The notes under the pieces are model-generated. The model did no database searches. It was not told where the DNA came from and was given only the letters and a program-made list of their open reading frames with translations. Below, piece after piece: positions 8,134 to 16,462 of a DNA stretch of 64,000 nucleotides. A program made the position numbers and the translations under genes. Each line of letters starts with the position of its first letter. The first letter of the stretch is position 1. The stretch is taken from positions 124,001 through 188,000 of the forward strand of contig NZ_QNUF01000003.1 in the NCBI RefSeq assembly GCF_003385455.1, in the 5' to 3' direction. The stretch is from Chryseobacterium rhizosphaerae. Lineage in GTDB: Bacteria > Bacteroidota > Bacteroidia > Flavobacteriales > Weeksellaceae.

Positions 8134-9351
8134 TTATTTTTTTGAAATTTTATAGAGCTTTCCACTGTCTGTCACTCCGTACAGATTACCATCCATTCCA
8201 TCCAAAACATCCCTGAACCGTTCTTTCTGATCTGCCAGAAGACGTTCTTCACCTACCACTTTATTATCTTTCATTACTATTCTGTTGATGTGTTCTCCAC
8301 TCAGACATCCTATAAATAAATTTCCTTTCCATTCTTCAATATTTCCTGTATAAAAAGTGATACCACTGGGAGAAATCACAGGGTCCCAATAATAAACCGG
8401 CTGTTCCGTACCTTCTCTCTGTGTAATTCCTTCCCCAACTTTTTGCCCGGAATACTCAATCCCATAAGTTACATCTCCCCAGCCATAATTTTTACCGGGC
8501 TGTATAAGGTTTATTTCATCTCCACCACGCGGCCCCATTTCAACATCCCATAATGTTCCGTTCGGATCAATGGCCATTCCCTGTGGATTTCTGATACCAT
8601 ACGCGTAAATTTCAGGTTTGTAGCCCTGTTTACCTATAAACGGATTTCCGGGAGCCGGTTTTCCATCTTTGGTAATTTTTAATATTTTCCCCAAATAATT
8701 ATCTGTTTTTTGAGCATAAACCCTTGTCTCCCTATCTGACCTTTCACCCGTACTTACAAATAAAAATCCATCTTTATCGAATGCCAGTCTGCTTCCATAA
8801 TGCTTATCCCCATCATAAGAAGGCTCTGCTCTGAAAATCACCTTAACATCAGAAACCGTTTTTAGATCTCCGGACAGCCTGCCTTTTGCTACAGAGGTAA
8901 GATTTCCCTTTCCAAACGGTTCTGAAAAACTGAAATAAATGATATTATTGGTTTTAAAATCCGGATCAAGAGCAACATCCAGCATTCCTCCCTGCCCTTT
9001 TGAATCTACTTTCGGAAATCCTTCTACTTTAGAAACCTGCTTCCCGTCTCGTGAAACGACATTCATATAGCCTCTCTTATCTGTAATGAGAAATTTTCCG
9101 TCCGGCAGATTGATAATGCCCCATGGTCTTCCAAGGTCTTTATTTACCATTTCAACATGATAAGGAGTTGTTGTTTTTATGGCTTTAATCCTCGTCTGTC
9201 CTTTAAATGCAGGTTTATAGTCCGAATTAGGACTTTCCGTTTCTACACTGCCATCTGTTCCTACCTGCTGAGCATTCACATTAGCCTTCTTACACGAAGA
9301 CAAAATAAAAAAAACACTAAGCAGTGGGATATAAAATTGATTGATTTTCAT
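8134..9351 (-). CDS. PQQ-dependent sugar dehydrogenase-like lipoprotein
   Basis: The 405-residue product belongs to the soluble glucose/aldose dehydrogenase family (six-bladed propeller, Asd/YliI type). The signal peptide ends in a lipobox (LSSC, about 17-20), so the enzyme should be lipid-anchored facing the periplasm. Family stretches include GRPWGIINLPDGKFLITD, the GSRLAFDKDGFLFVSTGER region with metal and cofactor contacts, and IYAYGIRNPQGMAIDP followed by GPRGGDEINL. The family oxidises aldose sugars using PQQ. No PQQ biosynthesis genes are visible in this window, so the cofactor would be scavenged or made elsewhere. Confidence 0.85.
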   Translation of the reverse strand: MKINQFYIPLLSVFFILSSCKKANVNAQQVGTDGSVETESPNSDYKPAFKGQTRIKAIKTTTPYHVEMVNKDLGRPWGIINLPDGKFLITDKRGYMNVVSRDGKQVSKVEGFPKVDSKGQGGMLDVALDPDFKTNNIIYFSFSEPFGKGNLTSVAKGRLSGDLKTVSDVKVIFRAEPSYDGDKHYGSRLAFDKDGFLFVSTGERSDRETRVYAQKTDNYLGKILKITKDGKPAPGNPFIGKQGYKPEIYAYGIRNPQGMAIDPNGTLWDVEMGPRGGDEINLIQPGKNYGWGDVTYGIEYSGQKVGEGITQREGTEQPVYYWDPVISPSGITFYTGNIEEWKGNLFIGCLSGEHINRIVMKDNKVVGEERLLADQKERFRDVLDGMDGNLYGVTDSGKLYKISKK

Positions 9352-9401
9352 GATATTATGGATTAATTAATGAGAATGAATGGAAAAATAATGCCATAAA
9401 A

Positions 9402-9432
9402 TTTGCACAGTAAAATTTTTATTCTACATTTG
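9402..9432 (+). promoter_or_regulatory. Strong promoter of the blaI-like operon (-33 TTTG, 19 bp, -7 TACATTTG)
   Basis: TTTG at 9402-9405 and TACATTTG at 9425-9432 are separated by exactly 19 bp, the classic Bacteroidota spacing. The -7 element lies inside a perfect palindrome, so repressor binding would block the promoter directly. Confidence 0.75.
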
Positions 9433-9437
9433 TAGAA
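9422..9437. promoter_or_regulatory. BlaI/MecI-type operator 1
   Basis: TTCTACA-TT-TGTAGAA is a perfect palindrome containing TACA/TGTA half-sites, the core recognised by BlaI/MecI family repressors. It covers the -7 element of the operon it precedes, consistent with autorepression. Confidence 0.72.
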
Positions 9438-9442
9438 CAAAT

Positions 9443-9454
9443 TACAACATTGTA
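9443..9454. promoter_or_regulatory. BlaI/MecI-type operator 2
   Basis: TACAACATTGTA has perfect 5-bp arms with the same TACA/TGTA core, centred 19 bp downstream of operator 1 and ending 2 nt before the ATG. Paired operators are usual for dimeric BlaI-family repressors. Confidence 0.62.
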
Positions 9455-9456
9455 GA

Positions 9457-9828
9457 ATGAAAGAAATAAAACTAACTGATTCAGAAAAAGCTCTTATGGA
9501 AATTCTTTGGGAAAAAAAGAAGATTTTCATGAAAGATATTTTAGATTCTTATCCTGAACCCAAACCGGCTGCAACCACTGTTGCCACACTGCTGAAAAGA
9601 ATGCAGAATAAAGATTTGGTAGGGTATACACTCTATGGAAATTCCCGTGAATACTATCCAAAAGTAGAGAAAGGGGAATATTTCAAGGAAGAAATGACTT
9701 CCATGATTGACCGTTTTTTCAACAGCTCGGTGACGCAGTTTGCCTCTTTTTTTACTTCTAATGCCAAACTTAGCCAAAAACAGCTGAAAGAACTTCGTGA
9801 AATAATAGATCAACAGATAAAAGACTAG
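9457..9828 (+). CDS. BlaI/MecI/CopY family transcriptional repressor
   Basis: The 123-residue product is a winged-helix repressor of the BlaI/MecI/CopY (penicillinase repressor) family. The N-terminal domain (about 1-75) contains the family opening LTDSEKALMEILWEK and the recognition-helix region AATTVATLLKRMQNKDLV. The C-terminal helical part (about 80-123) would dimerise. In the paradigm, a membrane M56 protease cleaves this repressor when the cell wall is perturbed. The protease gene follows 4 nt later, and two palindromic operators flank the start, so autoregulation is well supported. The true inducer in this organism is not known. Confidence 0.9.
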   Translation: MKEIKLTDSEKALMEILWEKKKIFMKDILDSYPEPKPAATTVATLLKRMQNKDLVGYTLYGNSREYYPKVEKGEYFKEEMTSMIDRFFNSSVTQFASFFTSNAKLSQKQLKELREIIDQQIKD

Positions 9829-9832
9829 AAAA

Positions 9833-11242
9833 ATGATTGCTATAGTTCTAAAAATAATGATTTGCTCATCCCTATTGATCGCAATCTATTACTTGTTTTT
9901 GGAAAAAGAAAAAATGTACGGATTCAACAGGTTTTATTTACTGTTCTCCCTAGCGTTTTCTTATACAGTCCCTTTTATTTCAATTACAACAGCGCTTCCA
10001 AAACCAGAAAAAACAGCTTCGCTGACGTTTGAAGAAACGGCACAGCAGATCATTCTGACACCATCCGGGGAAAGCTCTTTTGACGGGATGACTATCGCAT
10101 GGATCCTTTATGGAGTCATCACTGCTTTTCTACTGGTCAGAAGTATTCTGGCTATCCGGGCCATAAAAAAAATAAAAGGAAAAAGAATCACGTATTTGAA
10201 TTATCATATTGTATCTACTGAAAAAAGGATTTCTCCATTCAGCTTCTGGAATACTATTTATTTAGGAGAAAACTATATCACCGGCAATATCATTGATTCA
10301 AGAATCTTTTTGCATGAAAAGAGTCATATCGATCAGAAACACAGTATTGACATTGCATGTATGGAAATAGTAAAAATATTCACCTGGTTTAATCCGGTTC
10401 TTTTCCTCTATAAAAAAGCAATGCTTACCAACCATGAATTTCTAGCAGATGAGGCTGTTTTAAAAAATAATTTCAACGTTAAAAGCTATCAGGCTTTAAT
10501 TTTAGATGAAATTATCAGCAGTCAAAATCCAGCATTGACCCATTCTTTTAATTTTAACAACACCAAAAAACGTTTTATTATGATGACCACTAAAAAATCT
10601 AAACTGATTCTATTTAAAAAAGCTGCAAGTATACCTGTTTTTATGGCCGCTTTTATGGCATTCACATCAAAAACCTATGCCAATAATCCTAGCGGGGCAA
10701 ATACAGAGACCCAACAGCTACACCCCTCAAAAAATGTCCTGCCACAGCATATAGATAAAGCCATATATTCTTCTGATGAAGGTGTTAAAAATGAGAAACC
10801 ACTTCCAGTAACAGAACTTCAAAAGGAAAGTTTCAAAACCAAAGCAGACACCTTATCACCCAAAAAGAAAACTGTAGCAGAAAGCAACGAGGATAAAAAC
10901 ACACTAACCGAGAAAACTTCAAATTCCAATGATCATAATGTAGAGCCGCAATACCCTGGAGGACATCAGGCCCTTCGCGCAAAAGTAGTCAACACTATGG
11001 ATATAAGTAAAATGGAAACGTTAAAAGGAGTCATTAAGTCAGTTGCTTATATTTACATTGATGAAAATGGAAAAACCACCAAAGTAACCACTTCAGGCGA
11101 TAATGAAATGTTTAACAATGAGCTTTTTAAAGCTGTCACCACCATAGGTAATGAAGTAACCTGGACGCCCGGCACACAAAATGGAAAAGCCATAGCAGCA
11201 GTAGTGAAACTCCCTGCCACGCTCTCTTTTTCAAAACCATAA
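9833..11242 (+). CDS. BlaR1-like M56 metallopeptidase with TonB-like C-terminal domain
   Basis: The 469-residue product starts with three or four membrane helices (about 1-20, 32-50, 84-104) and an M56 protease domain with the zinc motif HEKSH (161-165) and a downstream NHEFLADEAV stretch. Another hydrophobic segment (about 265-285) is followed by a low-complexity Lys/Thr/Glu linker. The tail (from about 376, QYPGGHQAL, then AYIYIDENGKTTKVTTSG) resembles the TonB C-terminal domain. It differs from BlaR1 in lacking a penicillin-binding sensor domain, so any signal would enter through the TonB-like part or the membrane. It most likely cleaves the BlaI-like repressor encoded just upstream. Confidence 0.85.
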   Translation: MIAIVLKIMICSSLLIAIYYLFLEKEKMYGFNRFYLLFSLAFSYTVPFISITTALPKPEKTASLTFEETAQQIILTPSGESSFDGMTIAWILYGVITAFLLVRSILAIRAIKKIKGKRITYLNYHIVSTEKRISPFSFWNTIYLGENYITGNIIDSRIFLHEKSHIDQKHSIDIACMEIVKIFTWFNPVLFLYKKAMLTNHEFLADEAVLKNNFNVKSYQALILDEIISSQNPALTHSFNFNNTKKRFIMMTTKKSKLILFKKAASIPVFMAAFMAFTSKTYANNPSGANTETQQLHPSKNVLPQHIDKAIYSSDEGVKNEKPLPVTELQKESFKTKADTLSPKKKTVAESNEDKNTLTEKTSNSNDHNVEPQYPGGHQALRAKVVNTMDISKMETLKGVIKSVAYIYIDENGKTTKVTTSGDNEMFNNELFKAVTTIGNEVTWTPGTQNGKAIAAVVKLPATLSFSKP

Positions 11243-11247
11243 CATAC

Positions 11248-11275
11248 AAGCGCTATATATTTAGCGCTTTTTTTT
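11248..11275 (+). terminator. Terminator of the BlaI/M56 operon
   Basis: AAGCGCTA (11248-11255) pairs with TAGCGCTT (11262-11269) around a 6-nt loop, followed by a run of eight T. Confidence 0.85.
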
Positions 11276-11440
11276 GGGAAATACTTAAGGAGAGACAAGC
11301 TGGTCAGAAACTCAGAAAGCATCTTTTGTTCATAAGCATACTCTCAAATAAGAAAAGAAACGAAAGATCACCAATAAGTTAAAATTTTACAATCAAGACA
11401 TTCGTCTTCAAAACTTTATCCTGTCTAATAATTTCTTTCG

Positions 11441-11448
11441 TATTTTTG
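11441..11448 (+). promoter_or_regulatory. -7 promoter element for uvrB
   Basis: TATTTTTG matches TAnnTTTG and lies 18 nt before the ATG at 11467. The TTG inside it is not a start codon. Confidence 0.55.
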
Positions 11449-11466
11449 TTGTATACATTCTTTTCT

Positions 11467-13458
11467 ATGGATTTTAAGCTTCAATCAGAATATAAACCTA
11501 CCGGAGATCAGCCACAGGCTATCGAAAAACTTACCGAGGGAATCAATATCGGTGAGAAATACCAAACTCTCCTTGGGGTAACGGGCTCAGGAAAAACCTT
11601 TACAGTAGCCAATCTGGTACAAAATGTACAAAGACCTACTTTAGTACTGGCTCACAATAAAACGCTGGCCGCCCAGCTTTTCATGGAATTTAAAGAATTC
11701 TTTCCCGAAAATGCTGTTGAATATTTTGTAAGTTACTATGATTATTATCAGCCGGAAGCATATATTGCTACTACGGGAACGTATATTGAAAAAGACCTGA
11801 GTATTAATGAGGAAGTTGAAAAATTACGTCTTTCTGCTACCGCCAGCCTGCTTTCCGGGAGAAGAGATGTTTTGATTGTAGCATCCGTTTCCTGTATTTA
11901 CGGTATTGGAAATCCCACAGAATTTCACAAATCATTAATTTCCATAGCAATTGGTGAAAAAGTAACCCGAACTGCCCTTTTACATTCTTTGGTAAGTGCA
12001 TTATATGCCAGAACCTTAAATGAATTCCAAAGAGGAACATTCCGCGTGAAAGGCGATGTCATAGATGTCTTTCCTGCTTATGCCGACAATGCACTTAGAA
12101 TACAGTTCTTTGGTGATGAAATTGAAAAAATCCAGAGTTTTGATCCTGTAACCGGAAATGTAGATTCCAATTTTGAACAGATTCAGATCTATCCTGCCAA
12201 CCTTTTTGTGACTTCTAAAGAAACATTAAACGGAGCGATCAAGGATATCCAGGATGATATGGTAAAACAGGTAGACTTTTTCAGTTCTATCGGAAAACCT
12301 TTGGAAGCTAAGAGACTACAGGAAAGAACCGAACTGGATCTTGAAATGATTAAAGAACTTGGCTATTGCTCAGGAATCGAAAATTACTCAAGATATCTGG
12401 ACGGCAGGCTTCCGGGAACAAGACCTTTCTGCCTGATTGATTATTTTCCAAAAGACTTTTTAATGGTTATTGATGAAAGCCACGTTACTGTACCACAGGT
12501 TCATGCCATGTATGGAGGTGACCGCAGCAGAAAAGAATCATTAGTAGAATACGGCTTCAGATTACCTGCAGCAATGGATAACAGGCCGTTGAAGTTTGAG
12601 GAATTTGAAGCGATACAAAATCAGGTGGTTTATGTTTCTGCGACTCCTGCAGACTATGAATTAGAAAAAACCGGAGGAGCCTATATTGAACAGATCATCC
12701 GTCCCACAGGACTTCTTGACCCTATTATTGAAGTAAGACCCAGCCTCAATCAGATTGATGATTTAATGGAAGAAATCCAGAAAAGAGCTGATGCTGATGA
12801 AAGAGTACTGGTGACAACGCTCACCAAGAAAATGGCAGAGGAACTTACTAAATACTTTGTAAAATTTGGAATCAGAACAAGATATATCCACTCTGACGTT
12901 GAGACCCTGGAGCGTATCCAGATTATGCAGGATCTGCGTTTAGGCCTTTTTGATGTTTTGATTGGTGTCAATCTATTGAGAGAAGGTTTAGATCTACCCG
13001 AGGTTTCATTGGTCGCTATTCTTGATGCCGACAAAGAAGGGATGTTGAGAAGCCGAAGATCAATGATACAAACGGTAGGACGTGCCGCAAGAAATATTAA
13101 TGGAAAAGCCATTATGTATGCTGACAAAATCACCAAATCCATGCAGGCTACTTTGGATGAAACCGAATACCGCCGCGCAAAACAGATGCAGTATAATGAC
13201 GACCATGGACTTAAGCCAACAGCCTTAAACAAAAAAATATCTGAAAATCTTGTAGGAAGAAGCAAAGACTTCCCAGACGAAAAATATACCCAGAAAGAAA
13301 TTCTGCAGAAAGTAGCCGAAGTAAAAGCCAGCTATGCAGGGGAAGATATAGAAAAAATGATCGGTCAGAAACAAAAAGAAATGGAAGCAGCAGCTAAAAA
13401 CCTTGACTTTATCAAGGCAGCCAAATTGAGGGATGAGATCGCAGCTTTAAAAAGCTAA
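11467..13458 (+). CDS. uvrB: Excinuclease ABC subunit B
   Basis: The 663-residue product is UvrB, the helicase-like damage-verification subunit of nucleotide excision repair. It has Walker A GVTGSGKT near residue 40, the beta-hairpin stretch YYDYYQPEAY that clamps damaged DNA, a DESH Walker B box, helicase motif VI around QTVGRAARN, and a C-terminal UVR domain (from about 625) for UvrC contact. The length is standard. I start it at the ATG that begins MDFKLQSEYKPTGDQ, because an upstream in-frame TTG lies inside the promoter. It appears monocistronic. Confidence 0.97.
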   Translation: MDFKLQSEYKPTGDQPQAIEKLTEGINIGEKYQTLLGVTGSGKTFTVANLVQNVQRPTLVLAHNKTLAAQLFMEFKEFFPENAVEYFVSYYDYYQPEAYIATTGTYIEKDLSINEEVEKLRLSATASLLSGRRDVLIVASVSCIYGIGNPTEFHKSLISIAIGEKVTRTALLHSLVSALYARTLNEFQRGTFRVKGDVIDVFPAYADNALRIQFFGDEIEKIQSFDPVTGNVDSNFEQIQIYPANLFVTSKETLNGAIKDIQDDMVKQVDFFSSIGKPLEAKRLQERTELDLEMIKELGYCSGIENYSRYLDGRLPGTRPFCLIDYFPKDFLMVIDESHVTVPQVHAMYGGDRSRKESLVEYGFRLPAAMDNRPLKFEEFEAIQNQVVYVSATPADYELEKTGGAYIEQIIRPTGLLDPIIEVRPSLNQIDDLMEEIQKRADADERVLVTTLTKKMAEELTKYFVKFGIRTRYIHSDVETLERIQIMQDLRLGLFDVLIGVNLLREGLDLPEVSLVAILDADKEGMLRSRRSMIQTVGRAARNINGKAIMYADKITKSMQATLDETEYRRAKQMQYNDDHGLKPTALNKKISENLVGRSKDFPDEKYTQKEILQKVAEVKASYAGEDIEKMIGQKQKEMEAAAKNLDFIKAAKLRDEIAALKS

Positions 13459-13487
13459 TTAGCCTGAATCGGACAATATTTATATAA

Positions 13488-13524
13488 AAACTTACGGCGG
13501 CATCAGAGATGCCGCCGTAAGTTT
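13488..13524. terminator. Bidirectional terminator between uvrB and the DUF3820 gene
   Basis: A perfect 16-bp stem (arms 13488-13503 and 13509-13524, GC-rich core ACGGCGGCAT) with a 5-nt loop and A/T flanks serves the convergent genes on both sides. Confidence 0.88.
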
Positions 13525-13543
13525 ATCTTATGATCTGCGTGTA

Positions 13544-13780
13544 TTATCTTCCATTTCTCACCGCTGCCCTGATTGGAATCAAAAGATCCGTCAATCCATT
13601 CAGTTTGATTTCATAAACGGTTGAGAGCTGCATTCCCAGTTTTCCTTTAGGCATTCCGGTCCTGTTAAACCATTCAAGATAGCTTATCGGAAGATCAGCG
13701 AGAATGGTCCCCTCATATTTCCCGAAAGGCATTTTTACTACACAGATTTCTTTTAGTATTTCTGAATTTACTCCTTCCAA
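13544..13780 (-). CDS. DUF3820 family protein
   Basis: The 78-residue product contains the DUF3820 signature MPFGKYEGTILADLPISYL followed by MPKGKLG and a KLNGL stretch near the C-terminus. The family is small, cytoplasmic and widespread; some members are annotated as quorum-sensing-regulated virulence factors, but no general biochemical role is settled. It follows the AI-2E transporter-like gene by 11 nt on the same strand and is probably the last gene of that transcript. Confidence 0.8.
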   Translation of the reverse strand: MEGVNSEILKEICVVKMPFGKYEGTILADLPISYLEWFNRTGMPKGKLGMQLSTVYEIKLNGLTDLLIPIRAAVRNGR

Positions 13781-13791
13781 ATTTTCACTTA

Positions 13792-14871
13792 TTAAATTAA
13801 TTTATTCTCTTTTATTCCCTGATCAGGTATTTCCAGATCCGGAGGTGTATCTTCGTCCGAAAATTCATTTCTATATACCTGAACCAGAAGTAAGGTAAGC
13901 GAAATCAGAATGGGTCCAAAAATAAGCCCCATAAAGCCAAAAAGATTCATTCCCATAATAATTCCAAATACGGTATTTAAAGGATGAATGTTTTCCAGTT
14001 TTTTCAAAAGGGTAAAGCGAAGAAGGTTATCTGTAAGCCCTACCACTACTACGCAGTAAATAGCCAACCCAAGTCCCTGTGCTGTATTTCCTTCAGCAAT
14101 CATAAAGATACAGACCGGAACATACACTATAGCGGTTCCCACTACGGGAATTACTGAGGCAGCGGCTGTCAGGGCAAAAAGCAAGACAGCACCCGGTGCA
14201 CCAAATATAAGGTATCCAATCAGCGAAACGATCCCCTGCCCTATAGCCACTACAGGAATACCAATAGCATTGGCCATAATCAGCTTGCGCATTTTCTCGC
14301 CTATTAAAGATATATTAGCTCTTTTTAAAGGGGCTGAAGAGGTAAGAATTTTTTCAAATAATCTGGGCTTCTCCAACATGAAGTACAGGATAAAATACAT
14401 GGACATTACTACTGTCAGGGTATTAAACGTCCCGCTAAGTGCAGAAGTTGAAACTTTTCCAACAGAATTCTTCAGCTTGTTCATATTATCCTGGCTAAGA
14501 ATATCAAAGTTGGTTTTTGAGTAAATATATGAGTGTATTTTATCTAAAAACACATTGAATTTAGCCATATAAGCCTGTGCATTTCCCAATTTATCTATAA
14601 TCAGGTCTGCAATAAAATAGATGGGTAAAATCAGAATAATAAGACTGGCAAACATCAATGCAAATGCGGCAAGTGAAGGCTTCCATTTTTTCTCTTCCTG
14701 TAGGTAAAAGTTATATTTTCTGCAAACGACATAAATCGTAATAGCACCTAAAACAGAAGGTATAAATAATGCAAGATTGAAACAGATCAAGCCTGCCAGC
14801 ACCACAATGATCACCAGTAAGAAGACCTGCTTTATAGCAACACCGCTTATTTGTTTGTCTTTATTTATCAT
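13792..14871 (-). CDS. AI-2E family transporter (PerM/YhhQ-like)
   Basis: The 359-residue product is a polytopic membrane protein of the AI-2E transporter (DUF20) superfamily. It has paired hydrophobic segments near the N-terminus (about 13-50), two more around 60-90, a soluble amphipathic middle part (about 95-145), and a C-terminal cluster of helices with the family-like GAVLLFALTAAASVIPVVG and the terminal FGIIMGMNLFGFMGLIFGP. The family includes autoinducer-2 exporters and sodium/proton antiporters, so the substrate here is open. It lies 15 nt downstream of another membrane protein gene and 11 nt upstream of the DUF3820 gene. Confidence 0.85.
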   Translation of the reverse strand: MINKDKQISGVAIKQVFLLVIIVVLAGLICFNLALFIPSVLGAITIYVVCRKYNFYLQEEKKWKPSLAAFALMFASLIILILPIYFIADLIIDKLGNAQAYMAKFNVFLDKIHSYIYSKTNFDILSQDNMNKLKNSVGKVSTSALSGTFNTLTVVMSMYFILYFMLEKPRLFEKILTSSAPLKRANISLIGEKMRKLIMANAIGIPVVAIGQGIVSLIGYLIFGAPGAVLLFALTAAASVIPVVGTAIVYVPVCIFMIAEGNTAQGLGLAIYCVVVVGLTDNLLRFTLLKKLENIHPLNTVFGIIMGMNLFGFMGLIFGPILISLTLLLVQVYRNEFSDEDTPPDLEIPDQGIKENKLI

Positions 14872-14886
14872 TAATTACTCCTGTTT

Positions 14887-15618
14887 TTATTGCTGCTTAT
14901 ACATGATTTGTCTCGGTTTTCCAAGGAATGCACAATACGCAGAGTACATCACAACCATCATAAATGGAGCCGTCAAAATAATTCCAATTCCACAAAGAAG
15001 AATCCCTGCAAAAGAAATAATCCCCCCTAAAAGTGTTACCAATAGGAAAACAGCATAATTCTCTTTTGCGATATTGAAAGACTTTCCTAATGCTTCAGTA
15101 GCTGATGCATTCTCAAATAATAAAATTGGATATCCTAGTAAAAGAAACGGATAAACAAAAATAAGCGGAAAGAAACATAATGCTGCTGCAACAGAAGAAA
15201 TAATTCCTGACAGAATACTGTAAATCAATATATTTACAAAATTCTGGCGATATCCTATAAACAGATCTGAAAACTCAATCTGGCTTTTAGTGTTGAATTT
15301 ATTAACAATGTAGATTAACCCCACATATAAAGGAGCTAATAAAATACCAAAAATACCGGAGAATGTCATATACATCGGAAGGCCGGGAGCATTCCAGTAA
15401 CTGAAGTCACCTCCTGAACTTCTCATTTCTTCCATCATGGACGCAGAATTAAATCCTGTAAGTGTTTGTATGATGTATCCTCCGACAAGATAAATTATCA
15501 TCGCGACAATTCCATAGCCGAAAACACCCTTATACATTTCAAATGCATGTGAAATTATTGATCCTGTATCCCTATTCGGTACAGAGCCTTGTTGATCAAA
15601 TTCGTTAAATTCAGACAT
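14887..15618 (-). CDS. Integral membrane protein, function unknown
   Basis: The 243-residue product has a hydrophilic N-terminus (about 1-30) and then five or six hydrophobic segments, with a Gly-rich third quarter and the C-terminal stretch GIGIILTAPFMMVVMYSAY. That ending resembles DUF975-like or glycerophosphodiesterase-membrane-domain-like proteins, which share this layout. I cannot assign a reaction. It is the first gene of a likely three-gene minus-strand transcript with the AI-2E transporter. It is related in topology to the next upstream gene (15693-16418), which also ends in a PFWNAMIYSLY-type helix, so the two may be distant paralogs. Confidence 0.7.
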   Translation of the reverse strand: MSEFNEFDQQGSVPNRDTGSIISHAFEMYKGVFGYGIVAMIIYLVGGYIIQTLTGFNSASMMEEMRSSGGDFSYWNAPGLPMYMTFSGIFGILLAPLYVGLIYIVNKFNTKSQIEFSDLFIGYRQNFVNILIYSILSGIISSVAAALCFFPLIFVYPFLLLGYPILLFENASATEALGKSFNIAKENYAVFLLVTLLGGIISFAGILLCGIGIILTAPFMMVVMYSAYCAFLGKPRQIMYKQQ

Positions 15619-15643
15619 AGTTTAATATTTTAATGGTTTTTAC

Positions 15644-15651
15644 CAAATTTA
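15644..15651 (-). promoter_or_regulatory. -7 promoter element for the three-gene membrane operon
   Basis: TAAATTTG on the minus strand matches TAnnTTTG and lies 25 nt before the ATG at 15618. Confidence 0.5.
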
Positions 15652-15692
15652 ACTTTTTTTGATAAAAAAACCACATTAAACTCTATTGAAAT

Positions 15693-16418
15693 TTACTTTT
15701 GCTCAGAAAAAGCTGTTTTATAAAGAGAATAAATCATTGCATTCCAAAAAGGAAAAGTAAAAAGACCTCCTACAAAAAACAAAGTGAATCCGATGTATTT
15801 GAAAAGGACAGCCACTATAGCACATACGAATATTTCAAGAAAATACATTCTCAGTGCTTTAAGATTTAAAGAAATCGCCTCAAAAATCCTTTTATCGGTA
15901 AAGAACATTATCGGGGCTACAAACAGCGTAATAAGCACCCAGATGATTCCCAAAATAATGGTCTGAAAAGTATAGGCAAATACAAAGAACCAAAAAATAT
16001 AATATCCTATATATTTAAAAAAATTAATGCCGTTATATCCAACAAGCAAATCCTTTAATTCCGGTTTTTCATTAAGATCAAGCTTTCTGTAAATCTGATA
16101 AAACCCTAGATTCAGGGGATAGAGAAAAATAGTAGTTCCTATGATAGCCCACGAAAATTTTTGAAATCCATCATTGGACATCATTTTTGCCAACTGTGCG
16201 GAATATATCTCCATTCCGTCTTTTGCATACTTCGCAGCCTCTGCATATTGGCTTAGAATAGCATATCTTGAATCAAAGAAAAAAAGTACCGAAAGGAAAA
16301 TCCCAAAATAAAAGATCGAAAACATCAGCTGAAATAAAAGAGTTTTATTCCAATAAAAAAAAGCCTGCTTCAATATAAAATCTAGTCCCGGTTTCTGAGG
16401 ATATTTATTCTGCATCAT
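15693..16418 (-). CDS. Integral membrane protein, function unknown
   Basis: The product (about 241 residues) has five or six hydrophobic segments, an N-terminal cytoplasmic stretch, and a C-terminal helix in FTFPFWNAMIYSLYKTAF. The architecture is like the neighbouring membrane protein at 14887-15618. I place the start at the ATG at 16418 (a second ATG follows directly), because the in-frame TTG further upstream lies inside the minus-strand -7 element. No function can be assigned. Confidence 0.65.
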   Translation of the reverse strand: MMQNKYPQKPGLDFILKQAFFYWNKTLLFQLMFSIFYFGIFLSVLFFFDSRYAILSQYAEAAKYAKDGMEIYSAQLAKMMSNDGFQKFSWAIIGTTIFLYPLNLGFYQIYRKLDLNEKPELKDLLVGYNGINFFKYIGYYIFWFFVFAYTFQTIILGIIWVLITLFVAPIMFFTDKRIFEAISLNLKALRMYFLEIFVCAIVAVLFKYIGFTLFFVGGLFTFPFWNAMIYSLYKTAFSEQK

Positions 16419-16430
16419 AAAAATTTTATG

Positions 16431-16438
16431 CAAAAGTA
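16431..16438 (-). promoter_or_regulatory. -7 promoter element for the 15693-16418 membrane protein
   Basis: On the minus strand this reads TACTTTTG, matching TAnnTTTG, 12 nt before the ATG at 16418. It is back-to-back with the pabB promoter. Confidence 0.5.
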
Positions 16439-16450
16439 AACATCAATAAG

Positions 16451-16458
16451 TATTTTTG
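16451..16458 (+). promoter_or_regulatory. -7 promoter element for pabB, probably nearly leaderless
   Basis: TATTTTTG is followed by only 4 nt before the ATG at 16463. With the usual spacing the transcript would start within about 2 nt of the ATG. Confidence 0.5.
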
Positions 16459-16462
16459 CCGA

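Noticed and set aside
12750..13265. Long minus-strand frame opposite uvrB
   Set aside because: It is antisense to a well-conserved uvrB region and its product is low-complexity Ser/Ile/Leu-rich, typical of a shadow frame.
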